A program made the position numbers and the translations under genes. Source: Clostridiales bacterium (lineage in GTDB: Bacteria > Bacillota > Sulfobacillia > UBA995 > UBA9673). From it: a stretch of 5,225 nt of DNA. Positions 1 through 5,225 of this stretch are shown here, piece after piece (position 1 is the stretch's first letter; the number at the start of each line of letters is the position of its first letter). The stretch is taken from contig DPMO01000237.1 of assembly GCA_003541445.1 (NCBI GenBank), forward strand, positions 1 to 5,225, read 5' to 3'. The notes under the pieces were generated by a model. That model was given only the letters and a program-made list of their open reading frames with translations. It had not been told where the DNA came from and made no database searches.

Positions 1-283
1 CGAGCTCTCCGGCGGTGAGCAGCAGCGGGTGGCCTTGGCCCGGGCCATCGCCAACCATCCTCTGGTCCTGGTGGCCGACGAACCGACCGGCAACCTCGAC
101 CCGGCGACCTCCAGGGGCATCCTCCAGCTCCTCTTCGAGATCAACCGCCGGGGGACGACCGTCCTGATGGCGACCCACGCCAAGGCCCTTGTCGACAGCG
201 CTCGACGCAGGGTCGTAGCCCTCGACCGGGGCCGCATCGTGCGGGACGCCGAACGTGGCGCCTACGAGGACTTCAGGGCCTGA
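1..283 (+). CDS. ftsE: Cell division ATP-binding protein FtsE, C-terminal part
   Basis: This is the cytoplasmic ATPase of the FtsEX complex, which powers FtsX to control a peptidoglycan hydrolase outside the cell. Only the last 93 residues are present, and the first complete codon is at base 2. The fragment opens on the ABC signature LSGGEQQR (fragment residues 2-9). Then come Walker B LVLVADE with its catalytic Glu (about residue 27), the D-loop GNLDP, and the H-loop histidine in MATHA (residue 59). Walker A and the Q-loop would lie upstream of the window. The full family length is about 220-230 residues, so roughly 60% of the gene is missing, by truncation at the window edge and not by decay. 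The sequence alone could fit several MacB/LolD-type ATPases. The FtsX gene 16 bases downstream decides the assignment. Confidence 0.95.
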   Translation, partial: ELSGGEQQRVALARAIANHPLVLVADEPTGNLDPATSRGILQLLFEINRRGTTVLMATHAKALVDSARRRVVALDRGRIVRDAERGAYEDFRA

Positions 284-285
284 GA

Positions 286-298
286 GAGGGGGAGAGGG
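286..298 (+). promoter_or_regulatory. Ribosome binding site of ftsX
   Basis: A purine-only run, GAGGGGGAGAGGG, lies directly before the ATG at 300. It offers GAGG or GGAG cores 5-10 bases from the start. It supports the ATG at 300 over the upstream in-frame ATG at 255, which would overlap ftsE and add 15 residues with no family resemblance. Confidence 0.7.
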
Positions 299-299
299 A

Positions 300-1181
300 A
301 TGGGAGTCGGAACGGCCGTCGCTGAGGCCCTGAAGAGCCTCAGGCGGAACGGGCTCATGAGCGCGGCCTCCGTCGCCACGGTGGCCGTCTCCCTTTTCAT
401 CCTCTCCGTCTTCCTCCTGGCCGCCCTGAACCTCGACAACCTGGCGCGGACCATCGAATCCCAGCTCGAGGTCAGGCTCTACCTCGCCGAGGGACTCGAC
501 GAGGCAGCCCTGGAAGACCTGAGGTCTCAGCTCCTCGCCCTCCCGGGAGTCACCGAAGTGCTCTTCGTCTCCAAGGAGCAGGCCTTGAACGACCTCAAGG
601 AGCAGCTCGGTGACAGGTACTCCCATCTCCTCGAAGGGGTCGAGGAGATGAACCCCCTGCGGGACTCCTTCAGGGTCTTCACCCTCGGCCCGGCCTGGGT
701 CGACTCTGTGGCGGCCGCCGCGGCGGAACTCGACGGGGTGGAGAACGTCGGTTACACCCATGACCTTGTCCAGCGGCTCCTTCGTCTCACCAACGCCCTG
801 CGCCTCGGCGGCCTTGCGCTGGTCGGACTCATGGTCCTGGCCACCGTGCTGGTGATCTCGAACACGGTCCGCCTGACCATCCTCGCCCGCGGCGAAGAGA
901 TTTACATAATGCGCCTCGTCGGGGCTACCGCTTGGTTCATAAGGTGGCCGTTCTTGCTGGAAGGCATGTTCCTCGGCGTCGCCGGCGCTCTCGTGGCGGG
1001 AGTGGTCGCCTGGCAGGGCTACTCCTGGGCTGTCGGGTGGGTCTACCGCTCCATCCCCTTCATGCCGGTCGTACCTGTCTACCCTCTCGCCTGGCGGTTG
1101 GGGCTGGTCCTTGTCGCCGCCGGCGGGGTCGTCGGCGCTCTCGGTAGCCTGCTGTCTCTGAGGAGGTTCCTGCGAGCGTGA
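300..1181 (+). CDS. ftsX: Cell division protein FtsX (permease-like subunit)
   Basis: FtsX is the membrane partner of FtsE. It passes the ATPase cycle across the membrane to a wall hydrolase and is not thought to transport a substrate. The 293-residue product has the usual length and layout. A short cytoplasmic N-terminus precedes TM1 (about residues 22-44). The outer domain spans about 46-168. TM2 (169-190), TM3 (216-238) and TM4 (265-285) follow, and the end is basic (LRRFLRA). The strongly conserved stretch at 187-222 is visible, including SNTVRLTI, the EEI..MRLVGAT motif and the FIRWPFLLEGM motif typical of Bacillota FtsX. The outer domain is the part known to bind the coiled-coil hydrolase in Streptococcus (PcsB). 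The ATG at 300 is chosen for its strong Shine-Dalgarno site. The gene sits in an operon with ftsE and overlaps the next gene by 4 bases. Confidence 0.97.
   Translation: MGVGTAVAEALKSLRRNGLMSAASVATVAVSLFILSVFLLAALNLDNLARTIESQLEVRLYLAEGLDEAALEDLRSQLLALPGVTEVLFVSKEQALNDLKEQLGDRYSHLLEGVEEMNPLRDSFRVFTLGPAWVDSVAAAAAELDGVENVGYTHDLVQRLLRLTNALRLGGLALVGLMVLATVLVISNTVRLTILARGEEIYIMRLVGATAWFIRWPFLLEGMFLGVAGALVAGVVAWQGYSWAVGWVYRSIPFMPVVPVYPLAWRLGLVLVAAGGVVGALGSLLSLRRFLRA
1161..1166 (+). promoter_or_regulatory. Ribosome binding site of the M23 peptidase gene, inside ftsX
   Basis: A perfect AGGAGG lies within the last codons of ftsX, 11 bases before the GTG at 1178. The spacing is slightly long but acceptable. 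It favours GTG 1178 over the in-frame ATG at 1190, which has only a GAGG pressed against it. Confidence 0.7.
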
Positions 1182-2362
1182 AGACGAGGATGAGAGCTGT
1201 CGCCCTCGTGTGTCTCCTCCTGGCCCTGCTCGGGGTCTTCCCCGCCTCCGTGCTGCCGCTGCCCGGGTCGGTGGCCGGAGACGCGCGGGCCAGGGCCGGC
1301 CAGCTGGAGGAGCTCCAGGAGGAGCTCGAGAGGACCCGGAGGCTCATCGAGGAGAAGCAGGCGGAGTTCGAGAGGCTCCAGTCCCAGGAGCGCTCTGTGA
1401 CCGGAGAGCTGGCCCGCATCGGGCGGGAGCTCGACATCCTCCAGGGCGAACTCACGGACCTCGAGAGCCGGATAGCCCGGACCGAAGAGTCCATCGCTGA
1501 GACCGCGGTGGAGATAGCCGACGCCCAGGCCAGGCTTGACGCCCGCACAGACCTCATGCTCAGGCGGGTGCGGGCCCTGGCCGAGGTGGGTTATGTCCAC
1601 TACCTGGAGGTCCTTCTCGGGTCCAGGAGCTTCGCGGACTTCCTCGGCAGGTTCGAGTTCCTGCGGCAGATCCTGGCGGCCGACGTCGAGCTGTTCGACC
1701 AGATAAACGAAGAGAAGCGTCAGCTTGAGCAGAAAAAGGCCTACCTCGAGGAACAGAGGTCGGAGCTTGTCGCCCTCCGCGCCGAGACCTCGGCCCGCAA
1801 GGCGGCCATCGCCCAGCGGAAGCGGGCCAGCGAGCGGATACTGAACGACATCCGGAGGAGCAAGGAGGCCACCGCTCAGGCCCTGGACGAGCTCGAGGAG
1901 ATGTCGGAGAGGCTCGCCCGGCTCATCGTGGAGATTCAGCGGGCCCGCCAGCAGTCCGGGGAGATACCGCTCTTCGCCTGGCCGCTCGACGGGAGGATCG
2001 TCATCACCTCCGGCTTCGGCATGCGCTACCACCCCATCCTGAGAGAGTGGCGCCCGCATCACGGCATCGACCTCGCCGCCCCCATGGGGACCCCCGTCAA
2101 GGCCTCTGCGGCCGGGACGGTCATCCTGGCCAGCTGGGCCGGCGGCTACGGCCGCTGCATCATCATCGACCACGGGGGCTACGCTTCGACCCTTTACGCC
2201 CATCTGAGCGGCTTCAGGGTTTCCATAAACGACTTCGTCGCCCAGGGGGCCGTCATCGGCTACGTCGGCTCGACCGGGTACAGCACAGGCCCCCATCTGC
2301 ATTTCGAAATCCGGCTGCACGGTGAGCCGAAGGACCCGCTCGACTTCCTTCCGCCGCGCTGA
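1178..2362 (+). CDS. Secreted coiled-coil M23 peptidoglycan endopeptidase, probable FtsEX-controlled hydrolase
   Basis: This is a wall hydrolase predicted to cut peptidoglycan cross-bridges or stem peptides outside the membrane. The 394-residue product starts with a signal peptide (basic MKTRMR, hydrophobic core about 7-27, cleavage probably around 34-38). A long charged coiled coil follows (about 40-120 and 172-258). It is interrupted by the segment YLEVLLGSRSFADFLGR (142-158), a hallmark of the PcsB/CwlO/EnvC-type coiled-coil domain. The LytM/M23 domain spans about 270-394. Its zinc and catalytic residues are all present: H294 and D298 (HHGID), H342 (YAHL), and H373 and H375 (HLHFE). It should therefore be an active enzyme, unlike E. 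coli EnvC, whose LytM domain is degenerate and only activates amidases. The 4-base overlap with ftsX (GTGA) implies translational coupling and supports FtsEX as its controller. That link is inferred from context and domain layout. The cleavage specificity cannot be read from the sequence. Confidence 0.92.
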   Translation: MKTRMRAVALVCLLLALLGVFPASVLPLPGSVAGDARARAGQLEELQEELERTRRLIEEKQAEFERLQSQERSVTGELARIGRELDILQGELTDLESRIARTEESIAETAVEIADAQARLDARTDLMLRRVRALAEVGYVHYLEVLLGSRSFADFLGRFEFLRQILAADVELFDQINEEKRQLEQKKAYLEEQRSELVALRAETSARKAAIAQRKRASERILNDIRRSKEATAQALDELEEMSERLARLIVEIQRARQQSGEIPLFAWPLDGRIVITSGFGMRYHPILREWRPHHGIDLAAPMGTPVKASAAGTVILASWAGGYGRCIIIDHGGYASTLYAHLSGFRVSINDFVAQGAVIGYVGSTGYSTGPHLHFEIRLHGEPKDPLDFLPPR

Positions 2363-2436
2363 GGCGTCATGGGCCTTCCTACCGGCAGGACCCCGGCCGC
2401 CGGCATTGAACCTCCGGATAGCGGGGTAGGTTGCCG

Positions 2437-2464
2437 GGAGGCCGCCTGAGGCCGGGACGCCTCC
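2437..2464 (+). repeat. Inverted repeat GGAGGC/GCCTCC
   Basis: GGAGGC at 2437-2442 is the exact reverse complement of GCCTCC at 2459-2464. Inside lies a smaller possible stem (GGCC 2440-2443 with GGCC 2450-2453). The hairpin directly abuts the next one (2465-2484), so the two could stack in RNA. There is no T-tract after it, so it is not a classical terminator. It may affect mRNA stability downstream of the M23 gene, or be a chance product of high GC. Confidence 0.4.
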
Positions 2465-2484
2465 TGGAGCGAGGGTGCGCTCCA
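2465..2484 (+). repeat. Hairpin with 7-bp perfect stem
   Basis: TGGAGCG (2465-2471) pairs perfectly with CGCTCCA (2478-2484) around the 6-base loop AGGGTG. It is followed by CCCCC and not by T residues. It lies about 100 bases after the M23 stop. It could be a 3'-end stabiliser, a factor-dependent termination element, or part of the ctp leader. Its role is unproven. Confidence 0.5.
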
Positions 2485-2500
2485 CCCCCTGACGGCTGTC

Positions 2501-2514
2501 GTCCGGTGTCGGAC
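2501..2514 (+). repeat. Small hairpin with 5-bp stem, half of it repeated downstream
   Basis: GTCCG (2501-2505) and CGGAC (2510-2514) form a perfect 5-bp stem with the 4-base loop GTGT. The octamer GTCGGACC occurs at 2508-2515 and again at 2569-2576 as a direct repeat 61 bases apart. The stem is too short to be compelling on its own. Confidence 0.3.
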
Positions 2515-2585
2515 CCACCCGGAAACCCCCGAAGAAGGCCGCATAGAACTGGACTTGAACGCCTGCTGGTCGGACCGCGTCGCCA

Positions 2586-2618
2586 CGGGCGGCCTGTGTC
2601 CCGAAGAGCGGCCGCCCG
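2586..2618 (+). repeat. Hairpin with 9-bp perfect stem upstream of the ctp ribosome binding site
   Basis: CGGGCGGCC (2586-2594) pairs perfectly with GGCCGCCCG (2610-2618) across a 15-base loop. Its 3' arm shares bases 2612-2618 with the next palindrome, so the two structures cannot form together. This is the strongest single stem in the gap. Confidence 0.5.
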
Positions 2619-2627
2619 GCCGGGCGG
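2612..2627 (+). repeat. 16-bp perfect palindrome just before the ctp ribosome binding site
   Basis: CCGCCCGGCCGGGCGG reads identically on both strands. In RNA it would fold as a 6-bp stem (CCGCCC/GGGCGG) with loop GGCC, ending 3 bases before the Shine-Dalgarno site. On DNA it could be an operator for a dimeric regulator. It competes with the 2586-2618 hairpin for CCGCCC. Confidence 0.5.
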
Positions 2628-2630
2628 TGA

Positions 2631-2637
2631 AAGGGGA
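2631..2637 (+). promoter_or_regulatory. Ribosome binding site of ctp, deciding a TTG start
   Basis: AAGGGGA lies 7 bases before the TTG at 2645, a standard spacing. The ATG at 2637 is out of frame. An earlier in-frame GTG (2627) falls inside the palindrome and has no Shine-Dalgarno site. AGGG (2632-2635) can pair with CCCT (2640-2643), so the site may be partly masked by a small 4-bp hairpin. Confidence 0.6.
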
Positions 2638-2644
2638 TGCCCTC

Positions 2645-3904
2645 TTGAAGCGGAGCCGCGTCATCCTGACCGTTATCGTCCTGCTGGTGGTCACGAACCT
2701 TGTCACCTACTCTCTCGCCACAGGCCTGGTCCCCTGGCTCGGACTGCGCTGGGGAGCCGGTCTCTTCCGGCCCGGGTCGGACGCGGATTTCGCCCGGCTG
2801 TACCACCAGTACCGCGTCCTCATGACCAAGTACGTCGACGAACTTGACGGCCACGAGCTCATCGAGGGCGCACTGCACGGGATGGCCGACGCCGTCGGCG
2901 ACCCCTACACCTACTACATGGACCCGCAGGAATACGAGGAGTTCGACCTGCCCCTTTCGGGCGAGTACGTCGGGGTCGGGATGACCGTCGAGCAGGTCGG
3001 CGACTACGTCACCGTGGTCCTGCCCTTCCCCGGCAGCCCGGCCGAGCGGGCCGGCCTCCGCCCACGGGACCGCATCATCGGCGTTGACGGGAAGGACGTC
3101 GTGGGCGTCCCCCTTGACATCGTCGCCAGGCTCATCAGGGGCGAAGAGGGCACGCCGGTCGTCCTGACCGTCCTCCGCGGCGAGGGGGAGGCCGAGGTCC
3201 GCTTCGACGTGACCGTCATCCGCGAGCGCATCATCATCGAGAGCGCCAAAGGGAAGATGCTCTACCCTGACGAGGGACTGGGCTACATCCAGATCACCGA
3301 CTTCAGCCGCAAGACGCCGGGGCAGTTCGACGCCGCCCTGGCCGAGCTCAGGGCCCAGGGGCTGAAGGGCCTCGTCCTCGACCTCCGGAACAACGGGGGC
3401 GGTTATCTCGACGAGTGCGTCACCATAGCCCGGCGGTTCATCGCCGAGGGGACCATCCTCTACCGCGTGGGGCGGGACGGGGAACTGAGGCCTGTGGAGG
3501 CGGCGGGCGGAGAGGGCATCGGGGTGCCGGTCGTCGTCCTCATCAACGAGTGGACGGCCAGCGCCGCCGAGATCCTCGCCGGGGCCATCAGGGACAACGA
3601 GGTCGGCGTCCTTGTCGGGGTGACGAGCTTCGGTAAGGGGACGGTCCAGACCCCCTTCGACATGGGAGGCGGGTCGGTCCTCCGCCTGACCACCGAGCGC
3701 TGGCTGAGGCCGAACAAGGAGCACATCTCGGACAAGGGCATCGAGCCCGACATCGTCGTGAGCCTGCCGGTCGTGGACGAGACCGAGTCGGCGTCCTTCT
3801 GGGAAGGCTTCACCTGGAGCGACCCCGAGGACCCGCGCGACACCCAGCTCCGGAGGGCGGTGGAGCTCCTGCGCCAGGCCCTCGGTGAGGACGGGGGCAG
3901 CTAG
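2645..3904 (+). CDS. Carboxy-terminal processing serine protease, S41 family (CtpA/CtpB type), with PDZ domain
   Basis: This is a membrane-anchored protease acting outside the cytoplasmic membrane. PDZ proteases of this family bind the C-termini of substrates and then cut them. The 419-residue product has an N-terminal anchor (about 6-28, after MKRSR). A helical N-terminal region carries the motif GDPYTYYMDPQEY (85-97). A PDZ domain spans about 105-180, with PGSPAERAGL and RIIGVDGKDV. The S41 catalytic core spans about 200-375. The Ser/Lys/Gln catalytic set is visible: S306 in NEWTASAAEI, K331 in TSFGKGTVQ, and Q335. This matches the Ser-Lys spacing of 25 in B. subtilis CtpB as I recall it. 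The substrate-binding LRNNGGG segment is at 247-253. The start is TTG 2645, chosen because it follows AAGGGGA and puts the anchor at the very N-terminus. A longer form from TTG 2555 would bury the anchor. CtpB takes part in sporulation signalling in Bacillus. Here a role in wall-enzyme turnover is equally possible. Confidence 0.95.
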   Translation: MKRSRVILTVIVLLVVTNLVTYSLATGLVPWLGLRWGAGLFRPGSDADFARLYHQYRVLMTKYVDELDGHELIEGALHGMADAVGDPYTYYMDPQEYEEFDLPLSGEYVGVGMTVEQVGDYVTVVLPFPGSPAERAGLRPRDRIIGVDGKDVVGVPLDIVARLIRGEEGTPVVLTVLRGEGEAEVRFDVTVIRERIIIESAKGKMLYPDEGLGYIQITDFSRKTPGQFDAALAELRAQGLKGLVLDLRNNGGGYLDECVTIARRFIAEGTILYRVGRDGELRPVEAAGGEGIGVPVVVLINEWTASAAEILAGAIRDNEVGVLVGVTSFGKGTVQTPFDMGGGSVLRLTTERWLRPNKEHISDKGIEPDIVVSLPVVDETESASFWEGFTWSDPEDPRDTQLRRAVELLRQALGEDGGS

Positions 3905-3907
3905 AGC

Positions 3908-5225
3908 TTGTCCTTCCCCTTCTTGGAGATCGCCCGGAGCGTCCTGGAGACGGCGCCGCAGGTCGCCTGGAACCCCGCCACGGGGGTCCGCTTCCTGTTC
4001 TACTGGGCCATAACGCTCCTGGTCTACAGCCAGTACGCCAGGACGGCCCGCCTTCAGAAGGAGCTTTACGGGACGGTCCTGGCCTCCCCGTTCGGCCAGA
4101 CCCTGGCCTCCATCCTCCAGGGAGTCGTCGTGGGGGCCGTCGGCAGCTTCGTCATGACCTTCATCGGTGTCGCCTTCCTTCCCGACGGGGGCGGCCTCAT
4201 CTGGCTCATGCCCACGGCCCTGGCCCTCATGCTCATCAACGTCAGGCTGATGTGCTTCTCCTACGCCGGGGGTCTGCTGGCTCTGAGCTACCTCCTCTTC
4301 GGGTTCCCCAAGGTCAGCATCCCGCCGCTGATGGCCCTCGTGGCCGTCCTGCACCTCATGGAGAGCCTGCTCATCCTCCTCGACGGTTCGGCGGGGGCGA
4401 CCCCGGTGTACCTCCAGAGGAAGGGCCGCACCGTGGGTGCCTTCTACCTGCAGCGCGCCTGGTCCGTCCCTGTCGCCCTGCTCATCCTTGCCGTCATCTC
4501 CCCCGCGGCGGCCAAGGAAGGGATAGCCATGCCCGACTGGTGGCCCGTCCTGCGGACGGCGCCGGAGATCCTGGCCCACCCCGGGGCCGTGTTCTTCCCC
4601 CACGCCCTTCCGGCGGCCCTGGGCTACGGGGAGGTGGCCCTCACGTCCCTGCCGGGGCTCAAGGCCCGGCGCACGGCCGTCAACCTGGCTCTCTACAGCC
4701 TCACCCTCCTCGCCCTGTCGGTCGCGGCCACGCGGGTCCCCGTCCTGCTGTGGGTGACCGCTCTGTTCGCGCCCCTGGGGCACGAGGCCGTCGTGCGCCT
4801 CGAGAACCGGCGGGAGTCCGCCGGCCGGCCCTACTTCATCCCGCCGGGTGAGGGTCTGATGGTCCTCGACGTCGTGCCGGGGACGCCGGCCGAGCGCCTC
4901 GGCCTCGGGCCCGGATGGGTCATCACCGAGGTCGGCGGGAGGCCGGTCACCGGGCGGGCGGAGCTGGAGGAGGCTCTGACCCTGGCCCGGGCCTCCGGCC
5001 GCCTGCATCTCACGGTGCGGCCCCCGCGCCCGGGCGGAGACTGCGGTCCGACCGAGGAGGGGCCCGACGGCTGGGGTGGCACGCGCGGCCACACCCTTTC
5101 GTGCTCCTTCGGCCCGGGTTCCGTCCTTGGGGTCATCCCGGTGCCGGAGCCCGGAGACCGCGTCGTCGTGGAGCTGGCGGGTGCCGGCCCGCTGGGCGGC
5201 CTCGCCCGGAGGCTGGCGGGCCGCT
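3908..5225 (+). CDS. Polytopic membrane protein with C-terminal PDZ domain, MinJ-like, cut by window end
   Basis: This open frame runs without a stop from a TTG 3 bases after the ctp stop to the window edge (439 codons seen). The protein begins MSFPFLEIAR and has about seven or eight hydrophobic segments, roughly at residues 26-42, 66-90, 98-118, 120-133, 139-158, 185-201, 256-273 and 277-292. A PDZ domain follows at about 305-372, with VVPGTPAERLGL and ITEVGGRPV. A glycine-rich tail contains VLGVIPVPEPGD (407-418). The layout of many membrane spans followed by one PDZ, next to ctp and ftsEX, matches B. subtilis MinJ (YvjD), which links DivIVA to MinD at poles and septa. The segment QYARTARLQKELYG (42-55) also looks like this group. 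Function is inferred from layout and position; sequence identity to MinJ may be low. A run of G (3893-3897) lies 10 bases before the TTG. The next in-frame TTG at 3923 is the alternative start. Confidence 0.82.
   Translation, partial: MSFPFLEIARSVLETAPQVAWNPATGVRFLFYWAITLLVYSQYARTARLQKELYGTVLASPFGQTLASILQGVVVGAVGSFVMTFIGVAFLPDGGGLIWLMPTALALMLINVRLMCFSYAGGLLALSYLLFGFPKVSIPPLMALVAVLHLMESLLILLDGSAGATPVYLQRKGRTVGAFYLQRAWSVPVALLILAVISPAAAKEGIAMPDWWPVLRTAPEILAHPGAVFFPHALPAALGYGEVALTSLPGLKARRTAVNLALYSLTLLALSVAATRVPVLLWVTALFAPLGHEAVVRLENRRESAGRPYFIPPGEGLMVLDVVPGTPAERLGLGPGWVITEVGGRPVTGRAELEEALTLARASGRLHLTVRPPRPGGDCGPTEEGPDGWGGTRGHTLSCSFGPGSVLGVIPVPEPGDRVVVELAGAGPLGGLARRLAGR

Larger units (their letters stand above)
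2363..2644 (+). other. Non-coding gap between the M23 gene and ctp, rich in inverted repeats
   Basis: These 282 bases hold no convincing gene. The reading frames that cross it have no ribosome binding site and no recognisable motifs. Its content is a series of GC-rich inverted repeats, the best of which are listed separately, and the ctp ribosome binding site. TTGAAC occurs at 2406-2411 and 2555-2560, but neither has a plausible -10 element at 16-18 bases. I therefore cannot assign a sigma-A promoter. No hairpin is followed by a run of T, so there is no clear intrinsic terminator. A weak complementarity links CCTACC (2378-2383) with GGTAGG (2425-2430), and CCGGCA (2382-2387) with TGCCGG (2432-2437). 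The gap is long compared with the tight junctions elsewhere in the cluster, so it may be a leader with its own promoter or an RNA-processing region. Confidence 0.6.

Noticed and set aside
255..299. An ATG at 255 as the start of ftsX
   Set aside because: It would overlap ftsE and add 15 residues unlike any FtsX N-terminus. The purine-rich Shine-Dalgarno site lies just before the ATG at 300.
901..910. AT-rich TTTACATAAT inside ftsX resembling a -10 element
   Set aside because: There is no TTGACA-like -35 at 16-18 bases upstream, and the bases encode part of the conserved EEI-Y-IMRLVGAT motif of FtsX.
2406..2434. TTGAAC at 2406-2411 as a -35 box of a ctp promoter
   Set aside because: At 15-18 bases spacing the sequence is GTAGGTTGC, with no better than three matches to TATAAT. 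This is not enough to call a promoter.
2555..2644. TTG at 2555 (or GTG at 2627) as the ctp start
   Set aside because: The extra residues are hydrophilic and would push the membrane anchor inward. No Shine-Dalgarno site precedes them. AAGGGGA at 2631-2637 points to TTG 2645.
2431..2847. A 138-codon plus-strand frame spanning the gap and the start of ctp
   Set aside because: Arginine- and proline-rich shadow frame with no motif. It overlaps the well-supported ctp gene in another frame and has no independent support.
4252..4851. A 199-codon plus-strand frame inside the MinJ-like gene
   Set aside because: It is an out-of-frame shadow. The correct frame encodes membrane segments and a PDZ domain without interruption, whereas this one is low-complexity P/R/G-rich.
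1079..5092. A reading frame of more than 1300 codons open on the minus strand across four genes
   Set aside because: It is the mirror of plus-strand genes with strong GC bias at third codon positions, which removes stop codons from the opposite strand. Its translation is low-complexity, rich in G, D, E, P and R, has no domain, and crosses gene boundaries and the non-coding gap.

Overview
This GC-rich window (about two-thirds G+C by eye) carries one set of plus-strand genes that looks like the cell-division and cell-wall-remodelling cluster of Bacillota (Firmicutes). The order is ftsE (3' end only), ftsX, a secreted coiled-coil M23 peptidase, a carboxy-terminal processing protease (CtpA/CtpB type), and a polytopic PDZ protein of the MinJ type that is cut by the right edge. 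In Bacillus subtilis, ftsE-ftsX-ctpB lie close to minJ. A coiled-coil M23 gene between ftsX and ctp is, from general knowledge, common in clostridial and deep-branching Bacillota. The high GC content, the strong AGGAGG-type Shine-Dalgarno sites and the GTG/TTG starts suggest a high-GC member of that phylum. The genus cannot be told from this window.

Layout. Positions 1-283 hold the C-terminal 93 residues of FtsE, from the ABC signature to the stop. FtsX (300-1181) follows after 16 bases. The M23 gene (1178-2362) overlaps the ftsX stop by 4 bases, so the two are probably translationally coupled. A 282-base non-coding stretch (2363-2644) follows, rich in inverted repeats, two of which are mutually exclusive just before the ctp ribosome binding site. 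The S41 protease occupies 2645-3904. After a 3-base gap, the MinJ-like gene runs from 3908 past the end of the window at 5225.

How the genes probably work together. FtsE hydrolyses ATP in the cytoplasm and FtsX carries the conformational signal across the membrane. The coiled coil of the secreted M23 protein is the likely partner of the FtsX outer domain, so that peptidoglycan is cut only where and when FtsEX is active. The S41 protease is anchored outside the membrane and may trim or turn over wall enzymes or signalling proteins. The PDZ membrane protein may act as a scaffold at the division site or pole.

I found no tRNA, rRNA, mobile element, CRISPR array, convincing sigma-A promoter or T-tract terminator. 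Nothing here is clearly a new biological system. The points most worth a second look are the structured leader before ctp, the intact catalytic site of the FtsEX-linked hydrolase, and the extended C-terminal tail of the MinJ-like protein.
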